In this document: positions 1 through 8,269 of the stretch, piece by piece
Layout: the number at the start of each line of letters is the position of its first letter
Numbering within the stretch: the stretch's first letter is position 1
NCBI GenBank assembly: GCA_942492065.1
Contig: CALODV010000014.1
Location: 186,001-250,000, forward strand
From: G963665815 sp942492065
GTDB lineage: Bacteria; Cloacimonadota; Cloacimonadia; Cloacimonadales; JAIOQZ01
Direction of reading: 5' to 3'
DNA: 64,000 bases
Notes under the pieces: generated by a model
Seen by the model: only the letters and a program-made list of their open reading frames with translations
Told to the model about the DNA's origin: nothing
The model's database searches: none
Position numbers and translations under genes: made by a program

Positions 1-1
1 A

Positions 2-1375
2 ATCAAGTACTCTCAGAAAATCAGGGCTTTGTATAAAGATTCATATCTTGTAATTGGTGGAATAGAGGCCAGCCTGCGAAGAATTCCTCATTATGACTAT
101 TGGAGCGATAAAATCCGTAATTCAGTTCTCCTGGATTCTCGTGCAGATATTCTTGTATATGGAATGGGGGAGAAACAGATTTTAAGAATTGCTGACCTGA
201 GAAATAAAGGGAATCAGGTCACTTCTGTTCCCGGAACAATGGAGCTCGTAAAAGATATACCTGAGAATGCTGTAGTTCTACCTGATTTTGATACATGCAA
301 AACTAAACCCGGTTTCCTGCAAATGTCAAAGATATTCTATAAGAACCATTTACATAAAATAATGTACATGGCTTTTGCAGGACGCTACTTAAAACACAAT
401 ATTCCTGCCCAACCTTTGACTCAGTGTGAAATGGACAGGATTTACGGTCTGCCTTTTCAGTATAAGCCTCATCCGGAAAACAAGGGTAAGATTACTGCAT
501 TTGAACAGATAAAAGATTCCCTGACTGTACACAGAGGGTGTTACGGGGGATGTAATTTTTGTGCTATCGGGGCACATCAGGGAAAGCAGATTCAGTCCAG
601 ATCAATGGATTCGGTTATGAAAGAAGCTCGCAATTTGATCAAACGAGATGGATTTTCCGGGACAATAACAGATGCCGGTGGTCCTACTGCGAACATGTAT
701 GGAACTGGATGTACAAACAGTAAAGAGTGCAGCAGAAGGTCATGTCTTTATCCGGAAGTATGTCGTTATCTTAATACAGATCACAGCTCATATGTGAACT
801 TACTTAAGTCTTTGCTAAGAACAGGAGTTCATGTTAGAGTGTCTTCAGGAGTAAGGTTTGATCTTGGACTTAAGTCTTATGATTTTGTTAAATTACTTGC
901 GGCGGAGTGTACTGGAGGGTATCTCAAACTTGCCCCTGAACACGTTGCAGGAAGGGTACTGAAATACATGTATAAACCGGGAATTAATCAGTATGAAATG
1001 TTTACAGAACTTTTTACGAAATTTTCTCGTCAGGCAGGTAAAAAGCAGTTTGTTATTCCATACCTGATTGTTGGTCATCCCGGGGAAACTCTCAAGGATA
1101 CTGTAGAACTGGCAGTTTTCCTTAAGAAAAACAGAATGAAGATTGAACAAGTGCAGGAGTTCACGCCTACTCCTATGACGATTAGTACCTGTATGTATTT
1201 CACAGGTCAGGATTTTGAGACAAGCAAGAAAATTAATGTACCCAGGGGCAGAGAAATACGCTTAATGAAAGCACTTGTGCAATGGTACAAAAAAGGTAAT
1301 AGGAAATATGTTATTGAGGCTTTGAAGAAAGCCGGAAAGCTTGAAACTTTAGACTATTTATACGGAAAATCATGA
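2..1375 (+). CDS. ygiQ: YgiQ family radical SAM protein (5' end outside window)
   Basis: The reading frame is open to the left edge, where codons give ...QKIRALYKDS, so the gene begins upstream and about 150-200 N-terminal residues are missing compared with full-length YgiQ proteins. Visible hallmarks are the IGGIEASLRRI...YDYWSD block, the radical SAM cluster motif CYGGCNFC (CX3CX2C) followed by HQGKQIQSRS, and the C-terminal block containing QVQEFTPTP. The family is a set of conserved radical SAM proteins whose substrate is not established. The last four bases overlap the start of the next gene (ATGA), suggesting translational coupling. Identification is firm; function is not. Confidence 0.93.
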   Translation: MKYSQKIRALYKDSYLVIGGIEASLRRIPHYDYWSDKIRNSVLLDSRADILVYGMGEKQILRIADLRNKGNQVTSVPGTMELVKDIPENAVVLPDFDTCKTKPGFLQMSKIFYKNHLHKIMYMAFAGRYLKHNIPAQPLTQCEMDRIYGLPFQYKPHPENKGKITAFEQIKDSLTVHRGCYGGCNFCAIGAHQGKQIQSRSMDSVMKEARNLIKRDGFSGTITDAGGPTANMYGTGCTNSKECSRRSCLYPEVCRYLNTDHSSYVNLLKSLLRTGVHVRVSSGVRFDLGLKSYDFVKLLAAECTGGYLKLAPEHVAGRVLKYMYKPGINQYEMFTELFTKFSRQAGKKQFVIPYLIVGHPGETLKDTVELAVFLKKNRMKIEQVQEFTPTPMTISTCMYFTGQDFETSKKINVPRGREIRLMKALVQWYKKGNRKYVIEALKKAGKLETLDYLYGKS

Positions 1376-2133
1376 TATTACAATTTATACTTTTAGTTGT
1401 TGGGGGTGCTGTAGCAGGTTTCATAAACACGATGTCCGGAGGTGGATCGGTATTTTCTCTGACATTTATGATAATGTTCGGGCTTCCCTCTAATATTGCC
1501 AATGCAACAAACAGAGTTGGTATATTTTCTCATAAAATAACAAGTCTATTTTCCTTATACAGGCACGGAGTTGTTCCAATAAAGGAGAAGAAATACATTA
1601 TTGCACCTGTAATTATCGGTGGAATATGTGGAACGCTACTGGCAAAGTATGTATCTGCGGCAGTATTCGACAAAGTATTGATTATTGTTCTTGTATTTGT
1701 TATTATTATGAACTTCATGCCAAACAAGAAAAAACTGTCTCATCATACAAAGTCTCGTTTCTGGCACTATGTACTGCTTTTTGTTGCCGGGTTCTATGGT
1801 GGATTTATTCAGCTTGGAGTTGGTTTACTCCTCATAGCTGTTCTTCAGTTTATTATGGATGATATGGATTTGCTGGAAATTAATGCGTTAAAGCTTAATA
1901 TTATCATGATATATACAATTGTAGCACTTTCTATTTTCATTGTGTCCGGGAAGATTAACTGGACATATGCAATTCCTCTGGGAATAGGGAATATCATTGG
2001 TGGGCAGATTGGTGTTCACTCAGCAATAAAGAAAGGTGATAAATTCATAAAGTATGTGATTATGGTCTCAATTGTTGTTGCTGTACTTAAATTGGCTGGT
2101 GTGTTTGATCTGATTATAGCCAGGTTTAGTTAG
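1372..2133 (+). CDS. TauE/SafE family membrane permease
   Basis: The 253-residue protein is strongly hydrophobic, with about eight predicted membrane segments in two similar halves. Each half opens with a glycine-rich signature: near residues 7-30 (GGAVAGFINTMSGGGS) and near 140-160 (AGFYGGFIQLGVG). This two-half layout is typical of TauE/SafE (DUF81) permeases, which are thought to export sulfite, sulfoacetate or other small organic anions. The substrate cannot be read from sequence. The start ATG overlaps the ygiQ stop by four bases, so the two are probably co-translated. The gene converges on the minus-strand DUF2161 pair with almost no spacer. Confidence 0.85.
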   Translation: MILQFILLVVGGAVAGFINTMSGGGSVFSLTFMIMFGLPSNIANATNRVGIFSHKITSLFSLYRHGVVPIKEKKYIIAPVIIGGICGTLLAKYVSAAVFDKVLIIVLVFVIIMNFMPNKKKLSHHTKSRFWHYVLLFVAGFYGGFIQLGVGLLLIAVLQFIMDDMDLLEINALKLNIIMIYTIVALSIFIVSGKINWTYAIPLGIGNIIGGQIGVHSAIKKGDKFIKYVIMVSIVVAVLKLAGVFDLIIARFS

Positions 2134-2134
2134 T

Positions 2135-2725
2135 TTATTCCTTAAATAACTCTATCTCTTTTTTACCTTTATCAGACAGAGCATACTTGTCCCCAGATAC
2201 TCTTACAAACCATCCGTAACTGTTTTTGGCAAGGATTTTAAGGATATTCCCAGTTGCTCCTTCAGCTCTGAGTTTTGCAGGTTTTACTGCTCCAAACTGA
2301 AACAGTATTTTAGCTATGATTATTGATTCTCTACGTAGATCTGTTATGATATCTGCTGCTCCGGGAGTCTGGAAATGCAGGTTATTAATAAACAATTTGG
2401 ATGACTCGCGTTTGCTGTGGTACTGAATTCTGATTTTCTGTCCGGTTGAACTTGAATCATAGATGATTAATCCCAATTTGAGTCTACCGCAGATTTCTGA
2501 AAATTCACTAATTTGTGCAAAAGATTTTGATACAACAATATAGACATCAGTATCCTGATCTATCAGATTTAGTGAATACTTGAGGAACTTGAAGTCAGGT
2601 GACTCAGAAAATACAAATTTTATTCCTTCTCTCTGGTTGTAGACTTTTAGAGTATTACCTGTTTTTCTGGGATGAAGCTTATTGTTCAGGAGGAACTGCT
2701 CAATTTCGAATATCATTTTATTCAT
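2135..2725 (-). CDS. DUF2161-like protein lacking the nuclease-like motif
   Basis: This 196-residue protein is a paralogue of its upstream neighbour. Both share a DVYIVV/TVYIVI strand, an LxLGLI block and a C-terminal winged-helix-like region (Y.WFVRVSGDKYALSDKGKKE here, YKWFRRVAHATYELTPAGHKG there). The segment that in the neighbour holds the Asp...Glu-x-Lys signature is replaced by unrelated residues (NTLKVYNQREGIKFVF), so PD-(D/E)XK-type catalysis looks lost. The start overlaps the end of the upstream gene by 8 bp, pointing to coupled translation and perhaps a heteromeric partner role. Function unknown; a diverging duplicate with no activity is the alternative. Confidence 0.6.
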   Translation of the reverse strand: MNKMIFEIEQFLLNNKLHPRKTGNTLKVYNQREGIKFVFSESPDFKFLKYSLNLIDQDTDVYIVVSKSFAQISEFSEICGRLKLGLIIYDSSSTGQKIRIQYHSKRESSKLFINNLHFQTPGAADIITDLRRESIIIAKILFQFGAVKPAKLRAEGATGNILKILAKNSYGWFVRVSGDKYALSDKGKKEIELFKE

Positions 2726-3431
2726 TATTTAACTCACTAAGTTTAGTTTTTATTATTATTTCATATTTGTTTCTGATTTCGTTGAAATTCTCCAGACCTT
2801 TGTGACCGGCAGGAGTCAGTTCATATGTTGCATGAGCAACTCTGCGAAACCACTTGTAGAAATCACTGTTAAGTATTGATCCAGTTTTTTTTGATCCACC
2901 AAGTTCTTTTATTTGTTTAATCTTGAGAGGACCGCATAGTTTCAATACAGTTGCTATATATATTACATCTTTTCTGTAGGCAGTCACTATTTTTCTTCTG
3001 TTGCTTCCAGCAATATTATGATTTTCACCTCGTGCTGACACTTCTTCTCTGATCCAGACCCGTTTTCTTTTGTTACTTCTTTTCTGATAAGGCTGTGGGT
3101 GAAAGATAATGTTAACCGGTGACAATGAATTGTCTGTATCAACAGTTATCAATCCAAGCTCAAGTCTCCTTAAAAGATGTTTTATCTCTTTAAAATCTTG
3201 TCTCTTGCTGATTCTTTTCTGAGGGATAACAATATATACTGTCGATTCAACTTTTTGTCTGATAACCGCTTGACAAATGAGTTTAACAGATAGCTGCAGC
3301 TTCATTTCGAGGATAATTGTTTCATTGTTTTTTGTAGCAACTATATCACAGTTACCAACTTCAGCATGGACGTTATATCCATGGCTTTCAAGGTAATTTC
3401 TTACCGGAGGGAAAAGGTCCGTTTCTTTCAT
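2718..3431 (-). CDS. DUF2161 family putative PD-(D/E)XK phosphodiesterase
   Basis: The N-terminal 110 residues match the DUF2161 pattern: ETDLFPPVRNYLESHGY, then GNCDIVA and IILEMKLQL, giving the Asp...Glu-x-Lys arrangement of PD-(D/E)XK phosphodiesterases, then STVYIVIP and LGLITVD. The C-terminal 90 residues form a helix-rich, probably winged-helix, segment. Substrate and pathway are unknown; the nuclease-like fold is an inference from family annotation. It is the first gene of a two-gene minus-strand unit and overlaps its degenerate paralogue by 8 bp. A terminator hairpin separates it from the OmpH gene upstream. Confidence 0.8.
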   Translation of the reverse strand: MKETDLFPPVRNYLESHGYNVHAEVGNCDIVATKNNETIILEMKLQLSVKLICQAVIRQKVESTVYIVIPQKRISKRQDFKEIKHLLRRLELGLITVDTDNSLSPVNIIFHPQPYQKRSNKRKRVWIREEVSARGENHNIAGSNRRKIVTAYRKDVIYIATVLKLCGPLKIKQIKELGGSKKTGSILNSDFYKWFRRVAHATYELTPAGHKGLENFNEIRNKYEIIIKTKLSELNNE

Positions 3432-3440
3432 ACAATAAAC

Positions 3441-3467
3441 AAAAGCCTGCTGAATGAATCAACAGGC
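3441..3467 (-). terminator. Rho-independent terminator after the OmpH gene
   Basis: Reading the minus strand, GCCTGTTG pairs with CAGCAGGC (8 bp, one G-U) across a 7-nt loop and is followed by a TTTTGTTTATTG tail. It lies between the OmpH gene and the DUF2161 pair, all on the minus strand, so it probably ends the OmpH transcript. Confidence 0.65.
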
Positions 3468-3491
3468 AGTAGTTAAAATTATGTTACATGT

Positions 3492-3998
3492 TTATGGTCT
3501 GCTATTTAATTCTTTAAGCACCATGTCTGTTATATCTATTGTTTCATCAACATATATTAACACGTATGTAATCGAATCAAGTACGATTGTATATTTTTCT
3601 CTTTTTGCAATTGCCGTAACAACTTCTTGAGCTTCTTTGAGTACAGGATTCATAAGTTCAGATTCTTTTTTAGCATATAATTCATCAATTTCTTTTCTTC
3701 TTGTTTCAAAGCGCTCCTGAAGTCCGCTTATCTCCATGCCGGCTCTTCTTTTCTGATCTTCTGTCCATACAGATTCGTTGAGCTGAAGACTTTCATATTT
3801 AGCCTGCATATCATCATAGTAACCTTGCAGTTCTTCTTTGTAAACTCTTTCAAAATCATCAAGTTTCTTCTTTGCCTCTACTGCTTTAATATACTCTTTT
3901 GCAATTCTCTGAGTGTCGACTGCTGCAATTTTAACAGGGTTAGCAATTACAGATACACATAAAAGGATCAGTACTAATACAAGCATTCCTTTTTTCAT
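3492..3998 (-). CDS. Skp/OmpH family periplasmic chaperone
   Basis: The 168-residue protein has an N-terminal signal peptide (MKKGMLVLVLILLCVSVIAN), then KIAAVDTQRIAKEY, the characteristic first strand of Skp/OmpH, a long charged coiled-coil helix (about residues 40-125) and a final strand YTIVLDS. Skp-family proteins hold unfolded outer-membrane proteins in the periplasm. Length and layout fit the family. A good GGAGG site sits just upstream of the ATG. Its presence supports an outer membrane, consistent with the many exported proteins in this window. It stands alone between a terminator and the large TPR gene rather than next to bamA. Confidence 0.85.
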   Translation of the reverse strand: MKKGMLVLVLILLCVSVIANPVKIAAVDTQRIAKEYIKAVEAKKKLDDFERVYKEELQGYYDDMQAKYESLQLNESVWTEDQKRRAGMEISGLQERFETRRKEIDELYAKKESELMNPVLKEAQEVVTAIAKREKYTIVLDSITYVLIYVDETIDITDMVLKELNSRP

Positions 3999-4034
3999 TA
4001 TTCCTCCAATTTATCACTTTTAATAATTTTCTAT

Positions 4035-4063
4035 ATACTAATAAGTAACTTTTTTTATGTCAT
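4035..4063 (-). promoter_or_regulatory. Candidate sigma-70 promoter of the OmpH gene
   Basis: On the minus strand ATGACA (5 of 6 to TTGACA), a 17-nt spacer and TAGTAT (4 of 6) lie about 40 bp upstream of the OmpH start. The region is AT-rich, so chance matches are possible. Confidence 0.35.
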
Positions 4064-4155
4064 AATAAAGGGCAAGTTTTTTTTGAATGTACATCAAATA
4101 ATATCACAATATTACTAGTATAACAGATTAACCTTTAAAACGTTTCAACTAAAGA

Positions 4156-6906
4156 TTACCACTTAACCTTCATAGTCCTCAAGAGATTTTGAGAAGCAGT
4201 ATTTCCCAGTCTGGCAGCTTTTTTGATGTATTTAATCATGTTATCAGGTTCATTCACTTTAGAATAGGCAACTCCAATATTGTAATAGGCCTCAGAGTTA
4301 CCGGGACTAAGCTCTATGGTCTTAAGGAAATAGTTTATTGCCAGAGAGTAGTATTTCTTCTTAAAGTACACTTGACCCATGTTATAGAATGCATCAACAT
4401 ATTTCGGATCAATATCGACAGCTTTCTGGTAATAATTCAATGCTTCCTCGAAGTTCTTCTTTTCTGCATATGCTTCTCCCATGTTATTGTAAGATGAGGC
4501 ATCGTAAGGGAAAAGGTTAATATATTTTCTGTATGACGATATCGCTTTGTCATAATCTCCATTTGCAGAGTATGTCAGTCCCATGTTATAGTTAGCAATT
4601 GCATCGTTTTTATCTATTTTAAGTGCATTTCTATATGCTTTCTCTGCCAGAATTTTGTTATTTTTTTTCTCATAAGCATTTCCTAATTGACTGTATACAA
4701 AGGATTGTAGAGAGTCTACTGCAATGGATCTTTCGTAAGTGGAAATCGCCAAATTGTAATTTCCCTGCTTAAAGTAAATCTCTCCAAGAGAATTATAAAG
4801 ATCTGTTTTGTCTGGATTGATCTCAATAGCAGATTTCAGGACTTTTATAGCTTCCGGTAAATTGTTCAATTCGACTTGGATTCTCGCTGTCATTGCCAGA
4901 GTCTCTGATTGCCCCGGTTCAATTGAAAGGGAGTTGTTGAAAGCATTCAGAGCATCTTTATAGTAGCCTTTGATATTGTACAATAAGCCCAGATTATAGT
5001 AGGCAGAGGAAAATTTCGGATCATTTTCAACTGCTTTTTGGAATGATTTGATTGCTTTTTCATCATCACGAAGATAAGCATACGATAATCCCAGATTATT
5101 GTGAGTGATGGCCGCCGCAGGATTCTTCTCCAATGCACTATTATAAGCAGTAATTGCCTTCTCATTATTTCCCATAAAGGCATAGGACAGACCAAGATTA
5201 TTGTAATTGCTTGAGCTGATATCACCTGTTGTAATCGCATTTTCCATGCTGTTTATTGCTTCCTTAAAGTTATTGTCAGTGTAATACAGCTCTCCCAGCT
5301 TTTCGTGTGCATCAGAATTCTTATAATCAAACTCAACTGTCTTCTTAAGGAAGTCCACTACTTGTTCAGTACTGTCAGATACTTCATACAATAAAGCTAA
5401 TTTATAGTAAACATCTGCATCATCATTATCCAGATCGACTTTCTTTTTGAAAGCAGCAATTGCTGCAGTATAATTTCCATTTCTCTGATATGTATCACCT
5501 ATCTGAGTATAGAAATGCGTCTCCTCAGGGAAAAAGTCCAGAATACTGTTTAGTGTTTCAATCAGTTTGTCGTCATTATCAGTTGTCTCATATAAGTCTT
5601 TCAGTCTGAATAATATTGTGCGATCCCCAGGTGTTTTCTGCTGAATAGCAGAGTAGATTTTAATGCTGTTTTCGTTTTCATTCTCAAGATCGTACATTTG
5701 TGCCAGATTTAACATGTACTCCATGTTTTCCGGTTCAAGACTCATAGCCTTTTTGAATGCATCTATTGCTTTTCTGTTTTTTTTAACAAATTTACAGCTT
5801 TGTCCCAGATTGTAATAAATCTCGGAATCTGTAGAGTCAATTTTGATTGCAGCTTCAAATGCTTTGATTGATTTACTCATTTCTCCCATGTAGGTATAAG
5901 CTAAACCAAGAGTCTTAAAGGCATCTTCATTGTTAGGTTCCAGGTCAGCGATTTTCTCGTAGAACTCTACAACCTTTTCATAATCTTTTTCTTTGTTATA
6001 ATGCCATGCCAGATATTCCAGTACAGGCATATAGCCTTTATTTAGATTATAGGCCTTTATATAGTATTCCAACGCTTTTTGGTGATTGTTTTGAGAATGA
6101 TAATAAGTTGCAGCATAATACCATGCCATGAAGTTCCTTTTTTCAGCAGCAAGATATAATTCCAGATATTCTATTGCTTTATCCATTGTTTTCAGTTCCA
6201 GATATGAAAGTGCACAATAATAATAAACCGGATTATAATCTTTATTAAGCCACAACGCTTTCTCGAAGCTTGCAATAGAATTTTCATAATCAAGTTTTTT
6301 CATGTATGTCAAACCTAAGAAGAAGTAAATTGCAGCATTGTCTGATATCAATTCAGATGCTTCGTAGAGTCTTACAAGGGCAGAGTCAGGGGCAGCATTC
6401 AAATAATGATATATACCTGTCTGGAAAAGATTTTCTGATGCAATATTCAACACATTATCAAAATATTGTTTTTGAGAAAGAAGAGTCATCTTTCCGGTAA
6501 GAATTTTTTGGAGTTTTGCAATTTCTATCTTTGCTGAATCAATTCTGCTTTGTGATCTGAAAATGTGACTGAACAGGATGGAATCTGTTTTAACTTCATG
6601 CAATTTGCTATTGAAAGATTCGATTTCAGAGTACTCATTAGAGGTTGTAAAGAAATCTCCACCCCAGTCTGTATGGGTCTCATGTCTGTCGATCAGTACG
6701 GACAGTAAGGCTGCAGTATCAGGAGAAATCTTGTATTTCTCGCGAACCGTTTCAATTATTTTTTCTTTTACAAGCTCGTCAGCAATAACCTGAGCAGTGA
6801 TTCTACTGTCATTGGCTCCGGTTTTGTACGTCTCTGTAATAGTATTTTCTAATGAATAGAGTACTGAAACAACTAAAATTAAAAAGAAGATTATGTATAA
6901 TTTCAT
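4156..6906 (-). CDS. Large exported tetratricopeptide-repeat protein
   Basis: The 916-residue protein has an N-terminal hydrophobic segment (MKLYIIFFLILVVSVLYS) that reads as a signal peptide or anchor. From about residue 160 to the end it carries roughly twenty tandem 34-residue TPR units with the usual W/Y-LG-Y...A..P pattern (NMGQVYFKKKYYSLAINYF, NLGLSYAFMGNNEKAI and similar). The first ~150 residues are a helical region without TPRs. TPR solenoids bind partner proteins; the partner here is unknown. The start is supported by an AGGAG site. It could serve envelope assembly or secretion, but nothing in the sequence proves that. Confidence 0.88.
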   Translation of the reverse strand: MKLYIIFFLILVVSVLYSLENTITETYKTGANDSRITAQVIADELVKEKIIETVREKYKISPDTAALLSVLIDRHETHTDWGGDFFTTSNEYSEIESFNSKLHEVKTDSILFSHIFRSQSRIDSAKIEIAKLQKILTGKMTLLSQKQYFDNVLNIASENLFQTGIYHYLNAAPDSALVRLYEASELISDNAAIYFFLGLTYMKKLDYENSIASFEKALWLNKDYNPVYYYCALSYLELKTMDKAIEYLELYLAAEKRNFMAWYYAATYYHSQNNHQKALEYYIKAYNLNKGYMPVLEYLAWHYNKEKDYEKVVEFYEKIADLEPNNEDAFKTLGLAYTYMGEMSKSIKAFEAAIKIDSTDSEIYYNLGQSCKFVKKNRKAIDAFKKAMSLEPENMEYMLNLAQMYDLENENENSIKIYSAIQQKTPGDRTILFRLKDLYETTDNDDKLIETLNSILDFFPEETHFYTQIGDTYQRNGNYTAAIAAFKKKVDLDNDDADVYYKLALLYEVSDSTEQVVDFLKKTVEFDYKNSDAHEKLGELYYTDNNFKEAINSMENAITTGDISSSNYNNLGLSYAFMGNNEKAITAYNSALEKNPAAAITHNNLGLSYAYLRDDEKAIKSFQKAVENDPKFSSAYYNLGLLYNIKGYYKDALNAFNNSLSIEPGQSETLAMTARIQVELNNLPEAIKVLKSAIEINPDKTDLYNSLGEIYFKQGNYNLAISTYERSIAVDSLQSFVYSQLGNAYEKKNNKILAEKAYRNALKIDKNDAIANYNMGLTYSANGDYDKAISSYRKYINLFPYDASSYNNMGEAYAEKKNFEEALNYYQKAVDIDPKYVDAFYNMGQVYFKKKYYSLAINYFLKTIELSPGNSEAYYNIGVAYSKVNEPDNMIKYIKKAARLGNTASQNLLRTMKVKW

Positions 6907-6977
6907 AATCTCCTGAATAATTTTTTATATAAGTTTTGTAAATAAAATCTTGAATTAAATGTAATATTAACCTGTAA

Positions 6978-7343
6978 TTACTTCAAAATTTCATTCACAG
7001 TCTGAACTAGTTCGTCTGGTTCGAAAGGCTTTTTAAACGTTTTACAGGCTCCGGCAGCATTAGCTGTTTTTAAATAACTTTCAGCTTCCCAGAAACCGCC
7101 TCCGGAAATAGCAATAATAGGTAGTTCCGGAAAGTTAATATGTGTTTCCTGAATTATCTCAGTTCCTGTTTTTTCAGGCATAATTATATCTGCAACCAGC
7201 AAATCAAAATCTTCAGATTCCAGCAGATCCATTCCTTCCTGGCTATCCATTGTTGTAACAACATCATATCCATGCCCTGCCAGCAGTATACTCAATACTT
7301 TCAACATGGTGGTATCATCATCTATAACTAGGATTCTTTTCAT
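6978..7343 (-). CDS. Stand-alone response regulator receiver domain
   Basis: The 121-residue protein is a single CheY-like REC domain. The acidic pocket is Asp8/Asp9/Asp10 in VIDDDT, the phosphoacceptor is Asp52 in LLVADIIMP, the conserved Ser is in AISGG, and the switch Lys is in KKPF near residue 105. It has no output domain, so it must act by protein contact or as a phosphate sink. No histidine kinase is adjacent. A GAGGTG ribosome site precedes the ATG. It lies just upstream, on the same strand, of the large TPR gene, about 70 bp away. Confidence 0.9.
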   Translation of the reverse strand: MKRILVIDDDTTMLKVLSILLAGHGYDVVTTMDSQEGMDLLESEDFDLLVADIIMPEKTGTEIIQETHINFPELPIIAISGGGFWEAESYLKTANAAGACKTFKKPFEPDELVQTVNEILK

Positions 7344-7562
7344 AAATTCACCTCATTTTTGGAATTATCTTACGTCCGGAGAAGAATCTATACCCGTTTT
7401 TCAATAAAGCGAGTTGATAAAAGGATAATCATTCAATACCTTGTCTCAAAGATGAATACTCTTCCCGGCTCATAATAAATATAATAATAATTTAAGTACA
7501 AAAAGAAGTTTTGCAATAAATATTGCACTAACCCTACAAAAATTATTATAATGTGACGGAAT

Positions 7563-7859
7563 CTATAACTTATCTTCTACAGCTTTGACTTTACCTTGCA
7601 TTCGGTTAATTTTTGATTTTCTATAGTCAATACTAAGTGTAATGCCGAGACGCTCAAAATCTGTTGAAAACTTATGAAAAATTCTGCTTACCAGACTCAA
7701 AACATCATCAAATTCTCCTTCCAGAGTAGATCCCATGGGGTTAAGCTGATGTTTCACATTTGTATCTTCTTTTATTACTTTTATTACTCTTGCCACAAAG
7801 GAAGATAAACTCGGACCTATATCATAGGTTACAACTACAAGATTACATATAACATTCAT
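7563..7859 (-). CDS. MTH1187/YqgV family thiamine-binding-like protein
   Basis: The small protein follows the MTH1187 (DUF77) pattern: an alpha/beta fold with GPSLSSFVARVIKVI, then LNPMGSTLEGEFDDVL, then SIDYRKSKINRMQGKVKAVE. Homologues form tetramers and are annotated as thiamine- or HMP-binding. The first possible start is a GTG six bases earlier, but it overlaps the AGGTG ribosome site, so the ATG is preferred, giving 98 residues. The upstream gene ends immediately before, with its stop inside this ribosome site, so the two are probably coupled. No thiamine transporter or biosynthetic gene is nearby. Confidence 0.75.
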   Translation of the reverse strand: MNVICNLVVVTYDIGPSLSSFVARVIKVIKEDTNVKHQLNPMGSTLEGEFDDVLSLVSRIFHKFSTDFERLGITLSIDYRKSKINRMQGKVKAVEDKL

Positions 7860-7865
7860 AATCAC

Positions 7866-8159
7866 CTACTGGTTTAACGTTTCGATTAGCTTTTTTACTC
7901 TGATCTGGATAACACTCTGAAGCAGTAAATAAAGAACCAGTCCGGTAATCAGACCAATTGAACCGCATAGAATAGCAAAATTATCTTCCTCTGGAACTTC
8001 TCCCATTTCATTCACGTTTCTTAATTTATGAAGGTCTGTAAACGGGTAAACGATGAAAAAGAAAATCATGCACAATACACCTGCTATCAATAAGATATAA
8101 GAAATAATATCTATCGTTTTGTTTCCGGTTACATATATTACAGGATCTTTTTTAGCCAT
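7866..8159 (-). CDS. Small two-helix membrane protein of unknown function
   Basis: The product is about 97 residues with two hydrophobic segments, near residues 16-38 and 60-84, and short charged tails (MAKKDPV at the start, RVKKLIETLNQ at the end). No family is recognised. A GTG two codons upstream is possible, but it overlaps the AGGAG ribosome site, whereas the ATG lies five bases after it, so the ATG is chosen. It is the first gene of a two-gene unit with the MTH1187-family gene. The protein might be a transport accessory for that small binding protein, but this is only context. Confidence 0.6.
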   Translation of the reverse strand: MAKKDPVIYVTGNKTIDIISYILLIAGVLCMIFFFIVYPFTDLHKLRNVNEMGEVPEEDNFAILCGSIGLITGLVLYLLLQSVIQIRVKKLIETLNQ

Positions 8160-8269
8160 ACTCACTCCTGTTAGAAAGTTTTATTTTAAGTATTTACTAT
8201 TTAGAAAATACTTGTCAAGTTGTCCAGAATTATCTTACTTGACATCTATATTTCTGTCAGAAGGTTAAT

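Noticed and set aside
4189..4497. Open frames antisense to the TPR gene, also at 4947-5240 and 6306-6793
   Set aside because: They are shadows caused by the periodic TPR coding sequence; no ribosome site or protein-like composition.
4156..6906. Tandem DNA repeats inside the TPR gene
   Set aside because: The periodicity is at the protein level; the DNA units are well diverged, so it is not a recombinogenic DNA repeat.
8211..8244. Inverted repeat TGTCAAG/CTTGACA between the divergent genes at 8.2 kb as operator
   Set aside because: The arms are only 7 bp and overlap -35-like sequences without good -10 boxes on the plus strand; not strong enough to list.
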